This document shows positions 27,401 to 36,378 of a stretch of 64,000 nucleotides of DNA, piece by piece (the first letter of the stretch is position 1; each line of letters begins with the position of its first letter). The stretch is from JAGTVG01 sp964543195 (GTDB taxonomy: Bacteria; Bacteroidota; Bacteroidia; Cytophagales; Cyclobacteriaceae): positions 5,236 to 69,235 of the forward strand of contig CAZIXF010000027.1 in assembly GCA_964543195.1 (NCBI GenBank), given 5' to 3'. Below the pieces are notes generated by a model. The model did not search any database. It saw nothing but the letters and a program-made list of their open reading frames with translations, and was not told where the DNA came from. The position numbers and the translations under genes are program-made.

Positions 27401-28213
27401 ATTCCGGAAAAAGGCATCGATGCTCAGACTGGCATCTTTATAATCCTCATCCAGGTCAGTAATAATAAAAAGGTCCCGTATATGGACCTTGGGAGTCGAA
27501 TAAAGATACACATCACGGTATATACCACTGAAGCGCCACATATCCTGATCTTCAAGATAGGAACCATCGGACCAGCGCACCACCTGCACTGCAATCTGAT
27601 TGGTACCCTGATGTACATAATCTGTGATATTCCATTCCGCCGGAGTCATGCTGCCTTTATCAAATCCGATGTATTCGCCGTTGACCCAGAGCCAGAAGGC
27701 AGCTTTCACTCCTTCAAAATGAATAAAAATTTCCCTTTCAGTCCATTCTGAGGGGATAGGAAATTCCCTGACATAAGTACCCGTGGGATTAAGATGATCA
27801 GGAACTTCTGGCGGATCATAAGGGGCAAATTCCATGGGTATGTTTCTATATATTTTGTATCCGTAACCCTGCATCTGCCAGGTACCCGGCACCACAATAT
27901 CATCCCACTCTTGTGTCTGAAAGGATGGCTTGTGGAAATCTTCCGGAACGTCCATGGGCGTAGAGAACCATTTGAATTTCCAGGATCCGTTTAATGAACT
28001 GTAAAAAGAGGACTGGGAAAAATCTCCTGCACGTGCCTGGGATTCATTATTGAAAGGACAGAGAGGAACATGTGAGGGAAGTTGATTTTCCTGATACAAC
28101 TCCGGATTTTCAATATAACGGTTCAGTTCGTAATATCGATTGGGCTGGGCTGTGGTAAGGCTTAAGGAAATCCAGCAAATCAAAAGGATTAATGAAAAAA
28201 AATACTTTTTCAT
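24413..28213 (-). CDS. Secreted GH2 beta-galactosidase with inserted LamG-like domain
   Basis: The 1266-residue enzyme would release galactose from beta-galactosides outside the cytoplasm. Residues 1-22 are a signal peptide (ending TTAQ). A sugar-binding domain (about 60-240), an Ig-like domain (245-350) and the TIM barrel follow. GVNRHEHDP starts at 376, the acid/base is E482 (STGNECGLG) and the nucleophile E547 (IIMGEYMHSMGNG). After QGGFTWDWVNQGL the barrel is interrupted by a LamG/concanavalin-like domain (about 612-775: FVEIYNH, LTLETWVYPRG, WHHVMATYDGESMNLFINGE). The barrel then resumes at MDGVVSSFRELQPE. A beta-galactosidase small-chain domain (about 985-1255) ends the protein. It is divergent from ferritin. 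Confidence 0.93.
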   Translation of the reverse strand: MKKYFFSLILLICWISLSLTTAQPNRYYELNRYIENPELYQENQLPSHVPLCPFNNESQARAGDFSQSSFYSSLNGSWKFKWFSTPMDVPEDFHKPSFQTQEWDDIVVPGTWQMQGYGYKIYRNIPMEFAPYDPPEVPDHLNPTGTYVREFPIPSEWTEREIFIHFEGVKAAFWLWVNGEYIGFDKGSMTPAEWNITDYVHQGTNQIAVQVVRWSDGSYLEDQDMWRFSGIYRDVYLYSTPKVHIRDLFIITDLDEDYKDASLSIDAFFRNYDNEANNDLLLDVKLLAPDGNEILNRNLRVGTMLPRDEKKVEMNYKIENPMKWSAEKPHLYKLLLIVKEASGAITEIIEETVGFREIEVKNTQLLINGVPVIFKGVNRHEHDPLKGRTMTREIIEKDMQLMKQLNVNAIRTSHYPNDPLFYDLADQYGFYICDEVNAECHEGESYLANQRGWETAFTDRTERFFHRDKNHPSVILWSTGNECGLGPVHEIMADFLKSNDPTRVVYHQGNVPDGTAPFTDVHGYRYPTQEKLRMMGREADKPIIMGEYMHSMGNGLGGFDEYWEVIYSEPSVQGGFTWDWVNQGLQFDMITTPDRSPYQHQSVLMGHVYLVDGWEGNAVAFSGLDDFVEIYNHPVFNTITDQLTLETWVYPRGYYDVNPMVTKGLSYEITQDHPDTLSFNISVGEQVYTASTFLPRNWNYNWHHVMATYDGESMNLFINGEKRAERSVSGNIERSYHPVCIGKNHKKNHENQGWFISSYIYDNVRIYPEAINIRESSFSARGANDPGQSILWLDFNETSKGSPFLSYGATPQGSGTMDGVVSSFRELQPEAFQMKQSHAPVHVEMIGEVLEKLKISNRFHFTDLSEINTEWNLYENDKSIASGNLRLSTPAQTGEVIDIPFERPRFKPEGIYILRISFSLKKKNRWADKGHEYCFYEFPVLNLEEQKGIIVQEETSGFNVEEDDNRIKISANGNYYEFEQETGYLTTIQNGGTNLVLHAPEFTVWRKPIMNEFSEWGVNEAFYWYKYGLDSLVHRVVNRHRSVSAFEAELTFDIESRSFSFPQLVFHQTLSYEIYSSGDILIHHKVNADIDPPNLYADDWFPLSYLQKIGLKFILADNVETVEWFGRGPFETYPDRKTGAKYGLYSQKISEISFPYLIVQDFNNHTDTRWLAIRSKDGKGILMSSNELFNFSIIPFENLNEAWYPFQLKRAANPVLNFDHKVTGVGGTPVRVRPKYRTYPGEYEYKILIRPFNRNPDFFKMSNIDF

Positions 28214-28288
28214 AGATGAAAAATTAATTTATTATATTCTAATGTTTTGGAAATTAGACATTAAAAAAACAATTCTTTGTAATGAAAC

Positions 28289-28321
28289 CAAATATATTAA
28301 ATTCCTTAATGATTTCAGCAA
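28289..28321 (-). promoter_or_regulatory. Promoter of the beta-galactosidase gene
   Basis: On the minus strand TTG (28321-28319), 22 bases, then TATATTTG (28296-28289) fit the Bacteroidota consensus. The leader to the ATG at 28213 would be about 70 bases. Confidence 0.55.
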
Positions 28322-28350
28322 TATGAAATGAAGCTTGAAAGGAAATCAGG

Positions 28351-28381
28351 TTGCATTTCGATCAGGATATCACCATTTTTG
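28351..28381 (+). promoter_or_regulatory. Likely ferritin promoter
   Basis: TTG (28351-28353), 20 bases, then CATTTTTG (28374-28381), one mismatch from TAnnTTTG. Transcription would start near 28388, about 36 bases before the ATG. No obvious Fur-like palindrome was seen. Confidence 0.45.
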
Positions 28382-28423
28382 TAAATTGGGAAATTTATTA
28401 AACCATAAAAATCCATAAAAACT

Positions 28424-28972
28424 ATGAAAGAAGACAACATTTCTTTGGACCGTTCTATATCATCCAAGACAGAAGCTTTGTTAAACAAACAAATTGAGAT
28501 GGAGGGCCAGTCATCAGCTCATTATCTTTCCATGGCTTCATGGTGTGATATGAAGGGTTATGTGCATTCTGCAAAATTTCTCTATGATCACTCGGAAGAA
28601 GAACGGATGCATATGCTTAAATTATTCCATTATATAAATGATGCGGGTGGCCATGCCAGACAACCCGAGATCAAACAGATCAAGCATGAATATAAATCGC
28701 TCCATGAAGTGTTCAAGGAGATACTGGGACATGAACTCATCGTGACTAAATCAATCAATCAGATTATAGACCATTGTTATAAGGTAAAAGATTTCGCCAC
28801 ATTAAATTTCATGCAGTGGTATGTAGCTGAACAGAGGGAAGAAGAGATGCTTTCCAGAAGGGCGCTTGAATTATTCGATCTTATTGGGGAAGAAGGTATT
28901 GGACTGTGGACTATCGATCAGGAGATCGGGAAACTGGAGGACAGTATTAATGAAGGTAAAATAGGTGCCTGA
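28424..28972 (+). CDS. ftnA: Ferritin (non-heme iron storage)
   Basis: The 182-residue four-helix protein stores iron as a 24-mer cage. Ferroxidase residues can be aligned to E. coli FtnA by eye: E27, Y34, E60, H63, E104, E136 and Q137 (phrases MEGQSSAHYLSMASW, EEERMHMLKL, GHELIVTKSI, YVAEQREEEM). An N-terminal extension of about ten residues precedes the first helix. It is a stand-alone gene; the 300 bases after it contain no recognised gene. It is divergent from the beta-galactosidase gene, sharing a 210-base promoter region. Confidence 0.95.
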   Translation: MKEDNISLDRSISSKTEALLNKQIEMEGQSSAHYLSMASWCDMKGYVHSAKFLYDHSEEERMHMLKLFHYINDAGGHARQPEIKQIKHEYKSLHEVFKEILGHELIVTKSINQIIDHCYKVKDFATLNFMQWYVAEQREEEMLSRRALELFDLIGEEGIGLWTIDQEIGKLEDSINEGKIGA

Positions 28973-29272
28973 AAATACAGGGAATCTTCCCGCTTATCAT
29001 AAAGGCTGACCTGAAAAGATCTTTCGCCTGAGAAACCAAAAAACTTCCGGTCAAAATCCTTATTGCAGGGATTTCGTGTTATTTTCCTGAACTGGAAAGC
29101 AGTTCTGCTTATGAAAAGACCTTTTTCAGTTCTTACCCTCAACCGGCAGAATACCACGATCTGTCAGGTCAGCCTGTTACACTTCCTGTCTTCAATGAAT
29201 ATCAGGGCCGGATAAGCCAACTCCTATCTTAGTGTAAAGTGGATGGGTTGGGAATTCTGTTTTCACCTGATG
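28973..29272. other. Gap after ferritin with an unassigned open stretch
   Basis: There is no recognised gene here. On the plus strand a stop-free stretch from about 29037 to 29232 (reading KLPVKILIAGISCYFPE at its start) lacks an ATG near its beginning. It reads like protein but matches nothing I know, so it may be a gene remnant or chance. No terminator with a T-run was found for ferritin. Confidence 0.35.
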
Positions 29273-30868
29273 TCAGTGCTCGGAAGACATCTCTTCATAA
29301 TTGACCTTGTTAACTTTCTTTACCTCCTGTTTGGGAGAATAATTTTCCCGCAGGGACTTAAACAGGCTGTAACATAAAACGATAAGTATAATAGCGAATG
29401 GAAGTCCCGTGATAATGGTAGCTGTCTGCAATGCAGTGAGGCCCCCTCCGATCAACAGTATACCGGCTACTGTCCCCTCCATGGAAGCCCAGAATATCTT
29501 CTGTCCTACCGGGGCATCATGCCGTCCGCCCGAAGTAAGGGTGTCTACCACCATCGAGCCGGAATCTGAAGAGGTAACAAAAAAACTGGCCACAAGTAAA
29601 ACCGTGAGCAGGGAGGAAATAAAGGTGAACGGATATTGCTCGAGGAGGATGTATATGGCCGTAGCTACATTTTCATTTACCGCTGTAGTAATCATTGCAT
29701 TCCCTGATAATTCCTGAAACAGGGCACTTCCACCAAATACGGACAGCCAGAGAAATGTAAGGATTGTGGGAACCAGCAATACACCCGCAATGAATTCCCG
29801 TATGGTTCTTCCTTTTGAGACCCTGGCAATAAATATGCCTACGAAAGGCGACCAGGCTATCCACCATGACCAGTAGAATACCGTCCAGGTATTCTGCCAG
29901 TTATCTTCTTTTCCAACACCCAGATAGGTCTCCGTCCACATGCTCAATTCAACAAAATTATTCACATAATATCCGATATTCTGAACAAATGCTTTCAAAA
30001 GAAAAACGGTAGGCCCGAAAATAAGCATAAACAATAGAAGCACCAGTGCCAGCCGCATGTTCCACTCGCTTAATACCCGTATGCCTTTATCCAGACCCAA
30101 CACAAGTGATATGGTGGCAAAAAAGGTGATAATAATGATCAATCCGATTTGAATCCAGGTGGCGTACTGAAGGTCGAATAAATATTCCAGGCCGGCATTG
30201 ACCTGTTGTACTCCGAACCCCAGCGAGGTAGCCAGACCGAAAAGTGTGGCATTCACGGAAATGATATCGATCAGGTCACCCCATATGCCATATATCCGGT
30301 TACCGAATATCGGATAAAAAACAGAGCGGATGGTAAGTGGCAATTTTCTGTTGAAGGTAAAATACGCTAATGCGAGGGCTACCACCGCATATATGGCCCA
30401 GGCATGGATACCCCAATGTAGAAAAGTAATCCCCATCGAGGATTTCGCTGCGGCCACCACATCCTGATTATCGGATAATGGATTATTGCCATAATGATAA
30501 ATGGGTTCCGCCACACTCCAGAAAAGAAGGCCAATTCCCATACCTGCACTGAAAAGCATCGAAAACCAGGCCGTGGTCGAAAATTCCGGCTTTGCATGCT
30601 TTCCCCCTATCCGGATAGTCCCATATTGGCTTAATCCCAGAAATATGACAAATATCAGCAGCAGATTAACAAGTAATACCAAAAACCAACCCACATTACT
30701 GGCTACATTCTGCTGAGCTGAGGCAAACCATTTTTCCATGGGTTCGCCTACTATGAGTGTGGTTATTACCAGAATGAATATAATACCGAATGAAGTAAGA
30801 AAGACGGGGGCATTGGCTTTTATTCCAAGAAATTTACGTTTATCACTTCTGATATACTTTTCAGGCAT
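29273..30868 (-). CDS. BCCT family transporter (betaine/choline/carnitine type)
   Basis: The 531-residue membrane protein has twelve predicted helices. Family marks are SAGMGIGLLFWSVAEPIYHY in the third-helix region, the aromatic WSWWIAWSPFVGIFIARVS signature (eighth helix), and SSDSGSMVVDTLTSGG. BCCT carriers import osmoprotectants such as glycine betaine, usually with Na+ or H+. No large cytosolic osmosensing C-terminal domain is present; the tail is about 35 residues. Substrate cannot be told from sequence alone. Stand-alone gene; its ATG is at 30868 and an AT-rich 170-base region separates it from susD. Confidence 0.95.
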   Translation of the reverse strand: MPEKYIRSDKRKFLGIKANAPVFLTSFGIIFILVITTLIVGEPMEKWFASAQQNVASNVGWFLVLLVNLLLIFVIFLGLSQYGTIRIGGKHAKPEFSTTAWFSMLFSAGMGIGLLFWSVAEPIYHYGNNPLSDNQDVVAAAKSSMGITFLHWGIHAWAIYAVVALALAYFTFNRKLPLTIRSVFYPIFGNRIYGIWGDLIDIISVNATLFGLATSLGFGVQQVNAGLEYLFDLQYATWIQIGLIIIITFFATISLVLGLDKGIRVLSEWNMRLALVLLLFMLIFGPTVFLLKAFVQNIGYYVNNFVELSMWTETYLGVGKEDNWQNTWTVFYWSWWIAWSPFVGIFIARVSKGRTIREFIAGVLLVPTILTFLWLSVFGGSALFQELSGNAMITTAVNENVATAIYILLEQYPFTFISSLLTVLLVASFFVTSSDSGSMVVDTLTSGGRHDAPVGQKIFWASMEGTVAGILLIGGGLTALQTATIITGLPFAIILIVLCYSLFKSLRENYSPKQEVKKVNKVNYEEMSSEH

Positions 30869-30976
30869 AGTTTATTTTTAGGCTTTAATCTCTATTTATG
30901 TTTTATATAAAAGGATTTAATCCTGATGTCGCATTTATTGGAATACCCGTTCTGATACTATACGGCAGAATGGTAA

Positions 30977-31006
30977 AAAGTGCCATTCAATAAAAAATGG
31001 CACTTT
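30977..31006 (-). terminator. Rho-independent terminator of the susCD operon
   Basis: Arms AAAGTGCCATT (30977-30987) and AATGGCACTTT (30996-31006) pair perfectly over eleven bases with an eight-base loop. On the minus strand a run of T follows. It lies 34 bases beyond the susD stop codon, the correct place to end that transcript. Confidence 0.8.
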
Positions 31007-31039
31007 AACGCTGATCTGCTATTGAATATGTACATAGAT

Positions 31040-32518
31040 TTATTCAATAATCCAAATCGGGGTATTAATATCGTCTCCGCCCAGCCTGTTCACTACCTCT
31101 TCATAATTATCTGAATTCAGGCTTTTTTCTTCGCCGGGATAAAAGAATCGCACGGGTAATTGATCATTGTTAACATTCTGACAGGTAGGGCCGACAAAAT
31201 CCAGTGATGACCAGTCCCAGTCTTCTTCATAGAGCCATCTTCTAAGCTCAAAGTAAGGTTCCAGACCGTGAAAGAAGAGGGAAAGCCATTTCTGCTGCCG
31301 AATCTGATTGAGATCACCCAGATAGGAAACACCCGAATTAGCATAATAATCCTGAAAATCCTCCCATCCAAACCTTGCATAATCCACGTTATAATAAGAC
31401 ATACTTGCCTTTATGGCTTGTTCATAATACATTCCGGGATCCCCGGATATCATTCCTTTTTGTGAAGCTTCCGCCAGGATAAATAGTTGCTCGGCGTAAG
31501 TCATTATGATCCCGTCGGCCTTTTCGCCCACACTGAAATGATTCGGATAATTATAATAGATCACACCCAGCCGGGAACCATCTTTGGCGCAGAGTTCCGG
31601 ATTTTCAGAACCGTTTACTGCTCCGGTATATACGGTCGTTCCTCGGTCAACTGCAGTAATATCATCAGAGCGTGCATATACACCCAAGCGCGGATCATTA
31701 AACGATTCCATCACCGTGACAGACCTGCGGCTCATGACTACCGCATCAAAATCTCCCTGTTTCAAAGGTACCAAAGGATATTCATTCGGAAATTCACCGA
31801 GATACCCGAGCACCGCATTATCCTCATTGGAAGTCATTAAGGGCTCATTTGACACAATAGACTGCATTTCACCGGAAATATCCATCTTGGTGGACATATG
31901 CATTAACAGCCGCAAACGGAGAGCATTGGCAAATTTCTGCCATTTCAACAGGTCATTCTGGAAAAGAATATCCCCGTTTATTGCCGATGCGCTCTGTTCC
32001 AGAAGAGTATTGGCCCTCGCCAGTTCGGCCAGCAATCCATCAGCACCGGTATAGATTTCCTCCTGTCTGTCATACACCGGGAAAAACTCCTGATCTTCGG
32101 CCTGCAAGGCTTCCGAATAAGGGATATCTCCATATGCATCGGTAAGCACTGAGAACATCCATGATTTGAGTATGATGGCCACAGCCTCATAGGATGTATT
32201 CCCGGATTCGATAGCCTGTTCTTCCAGATCCTTTACATCGGCCAGTACTCCGTAAAAATTCTCCCAGGTTGTCGGGAATGAATTCCAATTATAGGTATCA
32301 ACCTCCGCACGCAAAGTTTTAGCGGTTAATTGCGCCGCATTATTCCCCAGTAGAAATGCCTGGAAAACGGATTCGTTGACTGCCGGCCGGATGATCCCCG
32401 GCAGGATCAGATTCGAATCCACGGATTCAGGCTGATTTTTGTTGATGTTCAGATCCGTAATTTCATCACAGCTAAATCCCGTAAACAGTATAAATAAAAG
32501 TATTATTGATCGTTTCAT
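31040..32518 (-). CDS. SusD/RagB-like nutrient-binding lipoprotein
   Basis: A 492-residue surface lipoprotein, the partner lid of the SusC channel encoded 19 bases upstream. The signal ends FTGFSC with the lipid cysteine at C17. The body has the SusD-like_2 pattern: LNINKNQPESVDSNLILPG near the start, WKSWMFSVLTDAYGDIPYSEAL in the TPR-like middle (LKSWMFSVLTDAYGDIPYSEA, here in part), FILAEASQKGMISG and QIRQQKWLSLFFHGLEPYFELRR toward the end (recognised in pieces). No enzyme genes accompany the pair, so the ligand (glycan, peptide or other) is unknown. Confidence 0.94.
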   Translation of the reverse strand: MKRSIILLFILFTGFSCDEITDLNINKNQPESVDSNLILPGIIRPAVNESVFQAFLLGNNAAQLTAKTLRAEVDTYNWNSFPTTWENFYGVLADVKDLEEQAIESGNTSYEAVAIILKSWMFSVLTDAYGDIPYSEALQAEDQEFFPVYDRQEEIYTGADGLLAELARANTLLEQSASAINGDILFQNDLLKWQKFANALRLRLLMHMSTKMDISGEMQSIVSNEPLMTSNEDNAVLGYLGEFPNEYPLVPLKQGDFDAVVMSRRSVTVMESFNDPRLGVYARSDDITAVDRGTTVYTGAVNGSENPELCAKDGSRLGVIYYNYPNHFSVGEKADGIIMTYAEQLFILAEASQKGMISGDPGMYYEQAIKASMSYYNVDYARFGWEDFQDYYANSGVSYLGDLNQIRQQKWLSLFFHGLEPYFELRRWLYEEDWDWSSLDFVGPTCQNVNNDQLPVRFFYPGEEKSLNSDNYEEVVNRLGGDDINTPIWIIE

Positions 32519-32537
32519 TATAATCTTTTTTTTCTTG

Positions 32538-35500
32538 TTAAAATCTTACATTTATATCAAATCCAAGGCTCGAGGTAGAAGGCAACTGTGTGCTTTCAAA
32601 ACCCGGTACAATTCCTCCGTTCCGGATCGAATACGTTTCCGGATCGATTGAAGGTACATCAGTAAACAAGAACAAATTACGGCCTACTACAGATAGTTGC
32701 ACATCGAGGGCCCCGATCCTGTCGGTAATAAAGCTGGGTACATCATAGGAAAGCCTCAGTTCCCTGAGCTTTACATAGGTAGCATCATAGGTGGCTGCTT
32801 CAATATTGTCACGGTTAAAGCCATTACCATAATAACTATAGAAATAATCTCTGGTAGAAACCCCTACATCATTAGGCACTAAATTACCTTCCTGATCATA
32901 CATAACTCCCGGGCCTACCACGCCACCTGCATCCACCAGATCATAGACAGGTTCACCATTTGAATCATATGAAACATCATAAATAATCCTTCCATCCAAC
33001 GTGGAGATAGGTAATATAGGATCATCATTATTGGTTATGGTTCCCCCGGTATTCATCATCGCATGGGTCCTGGAGTATATTTTGCCACCAAATTGTCCAT
33101 AAAACAACACCCCGAGTCTCCAGCCTTTATAGGAAAACACATTACTGATCCCGCTTATAAATTCAGGCTGGTATGAACCGGCAGATACCTTGTTAGTGGT
33201 CAGCAAAGGCAGTCCGTTTTCATGAATGATATTTCCCTGGCTGTCTCTCTGGAAACCAAGTCCCACAAGTTGCCCGTACAATTCACCGGGCCGGGCCTCG
33301 AAGGAAAGATCCTGACCGCCTTCATCCCCGGGGAAAAGATCGGGAACTACCTGATAATTAGAAATTCCCGAAGGTAAGGATTCAACCGTAGTACGGTTCC
33401 TGGCCAGGTTGAAATTAATGTCCCATGAAAAACTGGTCCTGTCAAAGACCCGGGTTCCCAGCATAATCTCTACTCCCTGGTTCCTCAGTTCTCCTCCATT
33501 TTGCAGGAATGTGTCACCGCCGGAGCTTTTCGCAATGGGGAATCTCAGGATCTGATCCATGCTGTTCATAATGTAGTAGGTCGCGTCGAATTGCAGTTTG
33601 CCATTGAAAAACCTCAGGTCGATACCTCCTTCCATGGAAGTCGTCCGTTCGGGTTTCAGGTTAGGGTTTCTTATATCCGCACTTTTCGTGGCAATGGGAC
33701 TATCACTCCAGCCTACCTGGAATGTATAGGGAGTGACGAGGTTGTACGGGTTGGTGTCTCCTCCCACTTCGGCATAAGCAATTCTTATCTTTCCAAATGA
33801 TAATGGCGACCCGGTCAGCCACGGCCCCCAATCGGTAAATACCGTGCTTATAGAAGCTGAGGGATAAAAGAATACATTATCACCTGAAGGTAAAGTACTC
33901 GATTCATCAACCCGCCCGGTCAAGTCAACATAGAATAAATTTTTATAGGAAAAAGAGGCAAGCCCAAAACCACTGTTAATACCCCTGTTAAATTCAAAAT
34001 TCTCAGCAAGAACATTTCCATTTACGTTAGCAAGGGTATAAATGCCGGGTACCGATAAATTGGGAGCAGATGTTTGTCCCAGGAACTGCTTTTGCCTCAT
34101 GATATTGAATCCCCCTCTGAGGGAATAATAGAAGTCCTGCGTATCATCGGACTCATAAGATAACAGAAATTCCGTGTTGGTTTCGGTAAAAAATATGTCA
34201 TCTTCACGATAACTGCCATTTAACACTGATTTGGTAGATTTTGCACGCTTGTATCGGCGTCCTTGATTTTTCACATCAGCTCCAAACCGGAAACGGGCAC
34301 TCAGTCGTTCAGTTATATCCAGGTTTAATGACAGGTTACCGATCAGGCGATCGGATTGAAAAGCGTTGGTGTTCTCATTGGCAATGAACCAGGGGTTATT
34401 CACCCAGAGTTCCTCCACATAATTCTGCTGTATATCCTCGAGGCCGGGCTTCCAGTAATTTCTCAAATTATCGATAGGTTCCTGACGTGGATACCACAAC
34501 CATCCATACATAACAGAACTGCTTTCATCATATCCTGCATTGGGTACATTATCTGACTGGCCATGTATGTACATTGTATTTGCCCTGACGTCAAGACGCT
34601 CAAAAAACTTTTTACCAACACTTAAAAACCCGGTATTCCTTCTTAAACCGGTATTGGGCACAATCCCTTTATTAAAAAAATCAGTATAGGATAATCTGAA
34701 ATCGCCTCCCTCTGATGAATTACTCAGGGATACCGTATTAACTGTTGAGAGACCCGTACGGAAAAAATTTCTGATATTTCCTTCGGCAGGTGTATAAGGT
34801 ACGGGTACCCCGTTCGAATCCCATTGTTTAATCGGGGTGCCATCCGTCCGGGGTCCCCAGTTCTCTCCAAATGCATCATAATACTGGCCTGTATAGGTAG
34901 TGCCATTATTATAACTGAATTTCCCTTCTCCACCAAAGCCATACTGATTCTGATAATCGGGGAGCCTGAGTATCCTTTCGAAAGTCGTGTTGGAGGTAAA
35001 ATTCAATCCCCAACCCGTCGTGTTTTTTCCGGTCTTGGTAGTGATCAAAATTACACCATTACTGGCCCTGGTTCCATATAATGCCGCGGCCGCAGGACCT
35101 TTTAATACAGAAATTGATTCCACATCTGCCGGATTAACGATTTGCGCATCATTTCCGAAATCAATGGTGGTAGAACCATTTAATCCGTCTCCGGGTGTGA
35201 TTAATGAATTGGATATGGGAATGCCATTTACCACAAATAAGGCCTGATTATTTCCTGCGATCGAGGTTTCACCCCTTATGATCACATTATTGGAAGCAGT
35301 GGGTCCGTTGGAACTGCTGGAGATCCTCAAACCGGCAATTTTCCCCTGCAAAGCATCAGAAAAATTGGAGGATTTGGTCTGATTAATACTTTGGCCATCA
35401 ATTTTCTGTACCGAATATCCCAGGGATTTTTCCTGACGTTCAACCCCCAGAGCGGTAACTACCACCTCCGAGAGTTCCTGAACATCTTCGTCCAGCATTA

Positions 35501-35777
35501 CTTCTATCACCTCTGAGGAACCCACCTCCACTTCTTTCTGTGCATATCCGATATAATTAAACTGAAGCACCGATTCTTCATCCGGAACCGTAATGGTAAA
35601 ATCACCATTATAATCCGTAATGGTGACTTTCGTGGTTCCTTTGAGAAGAATGGTTACTCCAGGCAGGCCTATGCCACTTTCATCCGTCACATTCCCCTCT
35701 ACAGTAATCTGCGCCTGGAGAGTAACGGAATAAAAAAACAAAAATATTAAAATGGGTATTTTGTAAATTTTATTCAT
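32538..35777 (-). CDS. SusC/RagA TonB-linked outer membrane transporter
   Basis: A 1079-residue TonB-dependent transporter. It has a signal peptide (1-22, ending LQAQ), a carboxypeptidase-regulatory-like domain (about 24-105, GNVTDESGIGLPGVTILLKG ... NGDFTITVPDEE), the plug with LQGKIAGLRISSSSNGPTAS, VIIRGETSI and NGIPISNS, and ISVLKGPAAAALYGTRASNG, then a large beta-barrel ending in an aromatic residue (FDINVRF). It works with the adjacent SusD-like lipoprotein in a pedal-bin arrangement. There is no N-terminal signalling (STN) domain, and no ECF sigma or anti-sigma gene is adjacent. A 600-base gene-free leader lies upstream. Confidence 0.96.
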   Translation of the reverse strand: MNKIYKIPILIFLFFYSVTLQAQITVEGNVTDESGIGLPGVTILLKGTTKVTITDYNGDFTITVPDEESVLQFNYIGYAQKEVEVGSSEVIEVMLDEDVQELSEVVVTALGVERQEKSLGYSVQKIDGQSINQTKSSNFSDALQGKIAGLRISSSSNGPTASNNVIIRGETSIAGNNQALFVVNGIPISNSLITPGDGLNGSTTIDFGNDAQIVNPADVESISVLKGPAAAALYGTRASNGVILITTKTGKNTTGWGLNFTSNTTFERILRLPDYQNQYGFGGEGKFSYNNGTTYTGQYYDAFGENWGPRTDGTPIKQWDSNGVPVPYTPAEGNIRNFFRTGLSTVNTVSLSNSSEGGDFRLSYTDFFNKGIVPNTGLRRNTGFLSVGKKFFERLDVRANTMYIHGQSDNVPNAGYDESSSVMYGWLWYPRQEPIDNLRNYWKPGLEDIQQNYVEELWVNNPWFIANENTNAFQSDRLIGNLSLNLDITERLSARFRFGADVKNQGRRYKRAKSTKSVLNGSYREDDIFFTETNTEFLLSYESDDTQDFYYSLRGGFNIMRQKQFLGQTSAPNLSVPGIYTLANVNGNVLAENFEFNRGINSGFGLASFSYKNLFYVDLTGRVDESSTLPSGDNVFFYPSASISTVFTDWGPWLTGSPLSFGKIRIAYAEVGGDTNPYNLVTPYTFQVGWSDSPIATKSADIRNPNLKPERTTSMEGGIDLRFFNGKLQFDATYYIMNSMDQILRFPIAKSSGGDTFLQNGGELRNQGVEIMLGTRVFDRTSFSWDINFNLARNRTTVESLPSGISNYQVVPDLFPGDEGGQDLSFEARPGELYGQLVGLGFQRDSQGNIIHENGLPLLTTNKVSAGSYQPEFISGISNVFSYKGWRLGVLFYGQFGGKIYSRTHAMMNTGGTITNNDDPILPISTLDGRIIYDVSYDSNGEPVYDLVDAGGVVGPGVMYDQEGNLVPNDVGVSTRDYFYSYYGNGFNRDNIEAATYDATYVKLRELRLSYDVPSFITDRIGALDVQLSVVGRNLFLFTDVPSIDPETYSIRNGGIVPGFESTQLPSTSSLGFDINVRF

Positions 35778-36378
35778 TGGAATTTAAGCGTTATAGAATG
35801 AGAAAAATATTTTTTATGATTTGAATAATTATGATAGTGAAGTTTATCCAGCCTCATTTGTTTCCACAAACTAACTGATCTGGTATCTGCGCATGACAGT
35901 TTTATTAATACCCGATGAACTTTTTACTCAATGAAATAACCGGATCCATAAAAATGGACCACTCAGGAAATTAACATTAGTCTCGATGGCTCGATAAAAG
36001 CAACCGGGAGTTTATGGTCAGAGGATCAGCATTAGGGCCGGTACATTTAACAGTCTAAAATGTCATCTCGGCGTGATGGAAAACAACAAGAAAGAAAGTT
36101 GAGAATTTTTAAACAAATGAGAATAATTTCTGATACCAGAATTTAAAATATCAAATAAATAAAACATTATTTAATGTAATTATTTCAAAAACACTGTTTT
36201 TTCATCATGGTGCAAGTATATAACTCTAGTCAGTAAATACCCAATACATCCCATAATACTTCCATGCATGTCCAAAAAAATACAAACGATCCCGGCCTCT
36301 TAGGCAGTAAAATTCATTTCCTCTGTTTATTAGTGATTGTTATCAGATTGACGGATCCCTGATTTAGGCGGGAAAATA
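35778..36378. other. Long gene-free region upstream of susC
   Basis: These 601 bases between the DUF2490 gene and susC contain no convincing ORF. The best promoter match is far from susC (36213-36244), which would give a leader of about 430 bases. Within it only small imperfect hairpins were seen (for example TCCAT...ATGGA near 35945). A leader RNA or small RNA is possible but not shown. Confidence 0.45.
36213..36244 (-). promoter_or_regulatory. Possible distal susC promoter
   Basis: On the minus strand TTG (36244-36242), 21 bases, then TATACTTG (36220-36213), one mismatch from TAnnTTTG. The spacing is right, but the distance to the susC ATG is about 430 bases, so confidence is modest. Confidence 0.35.
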
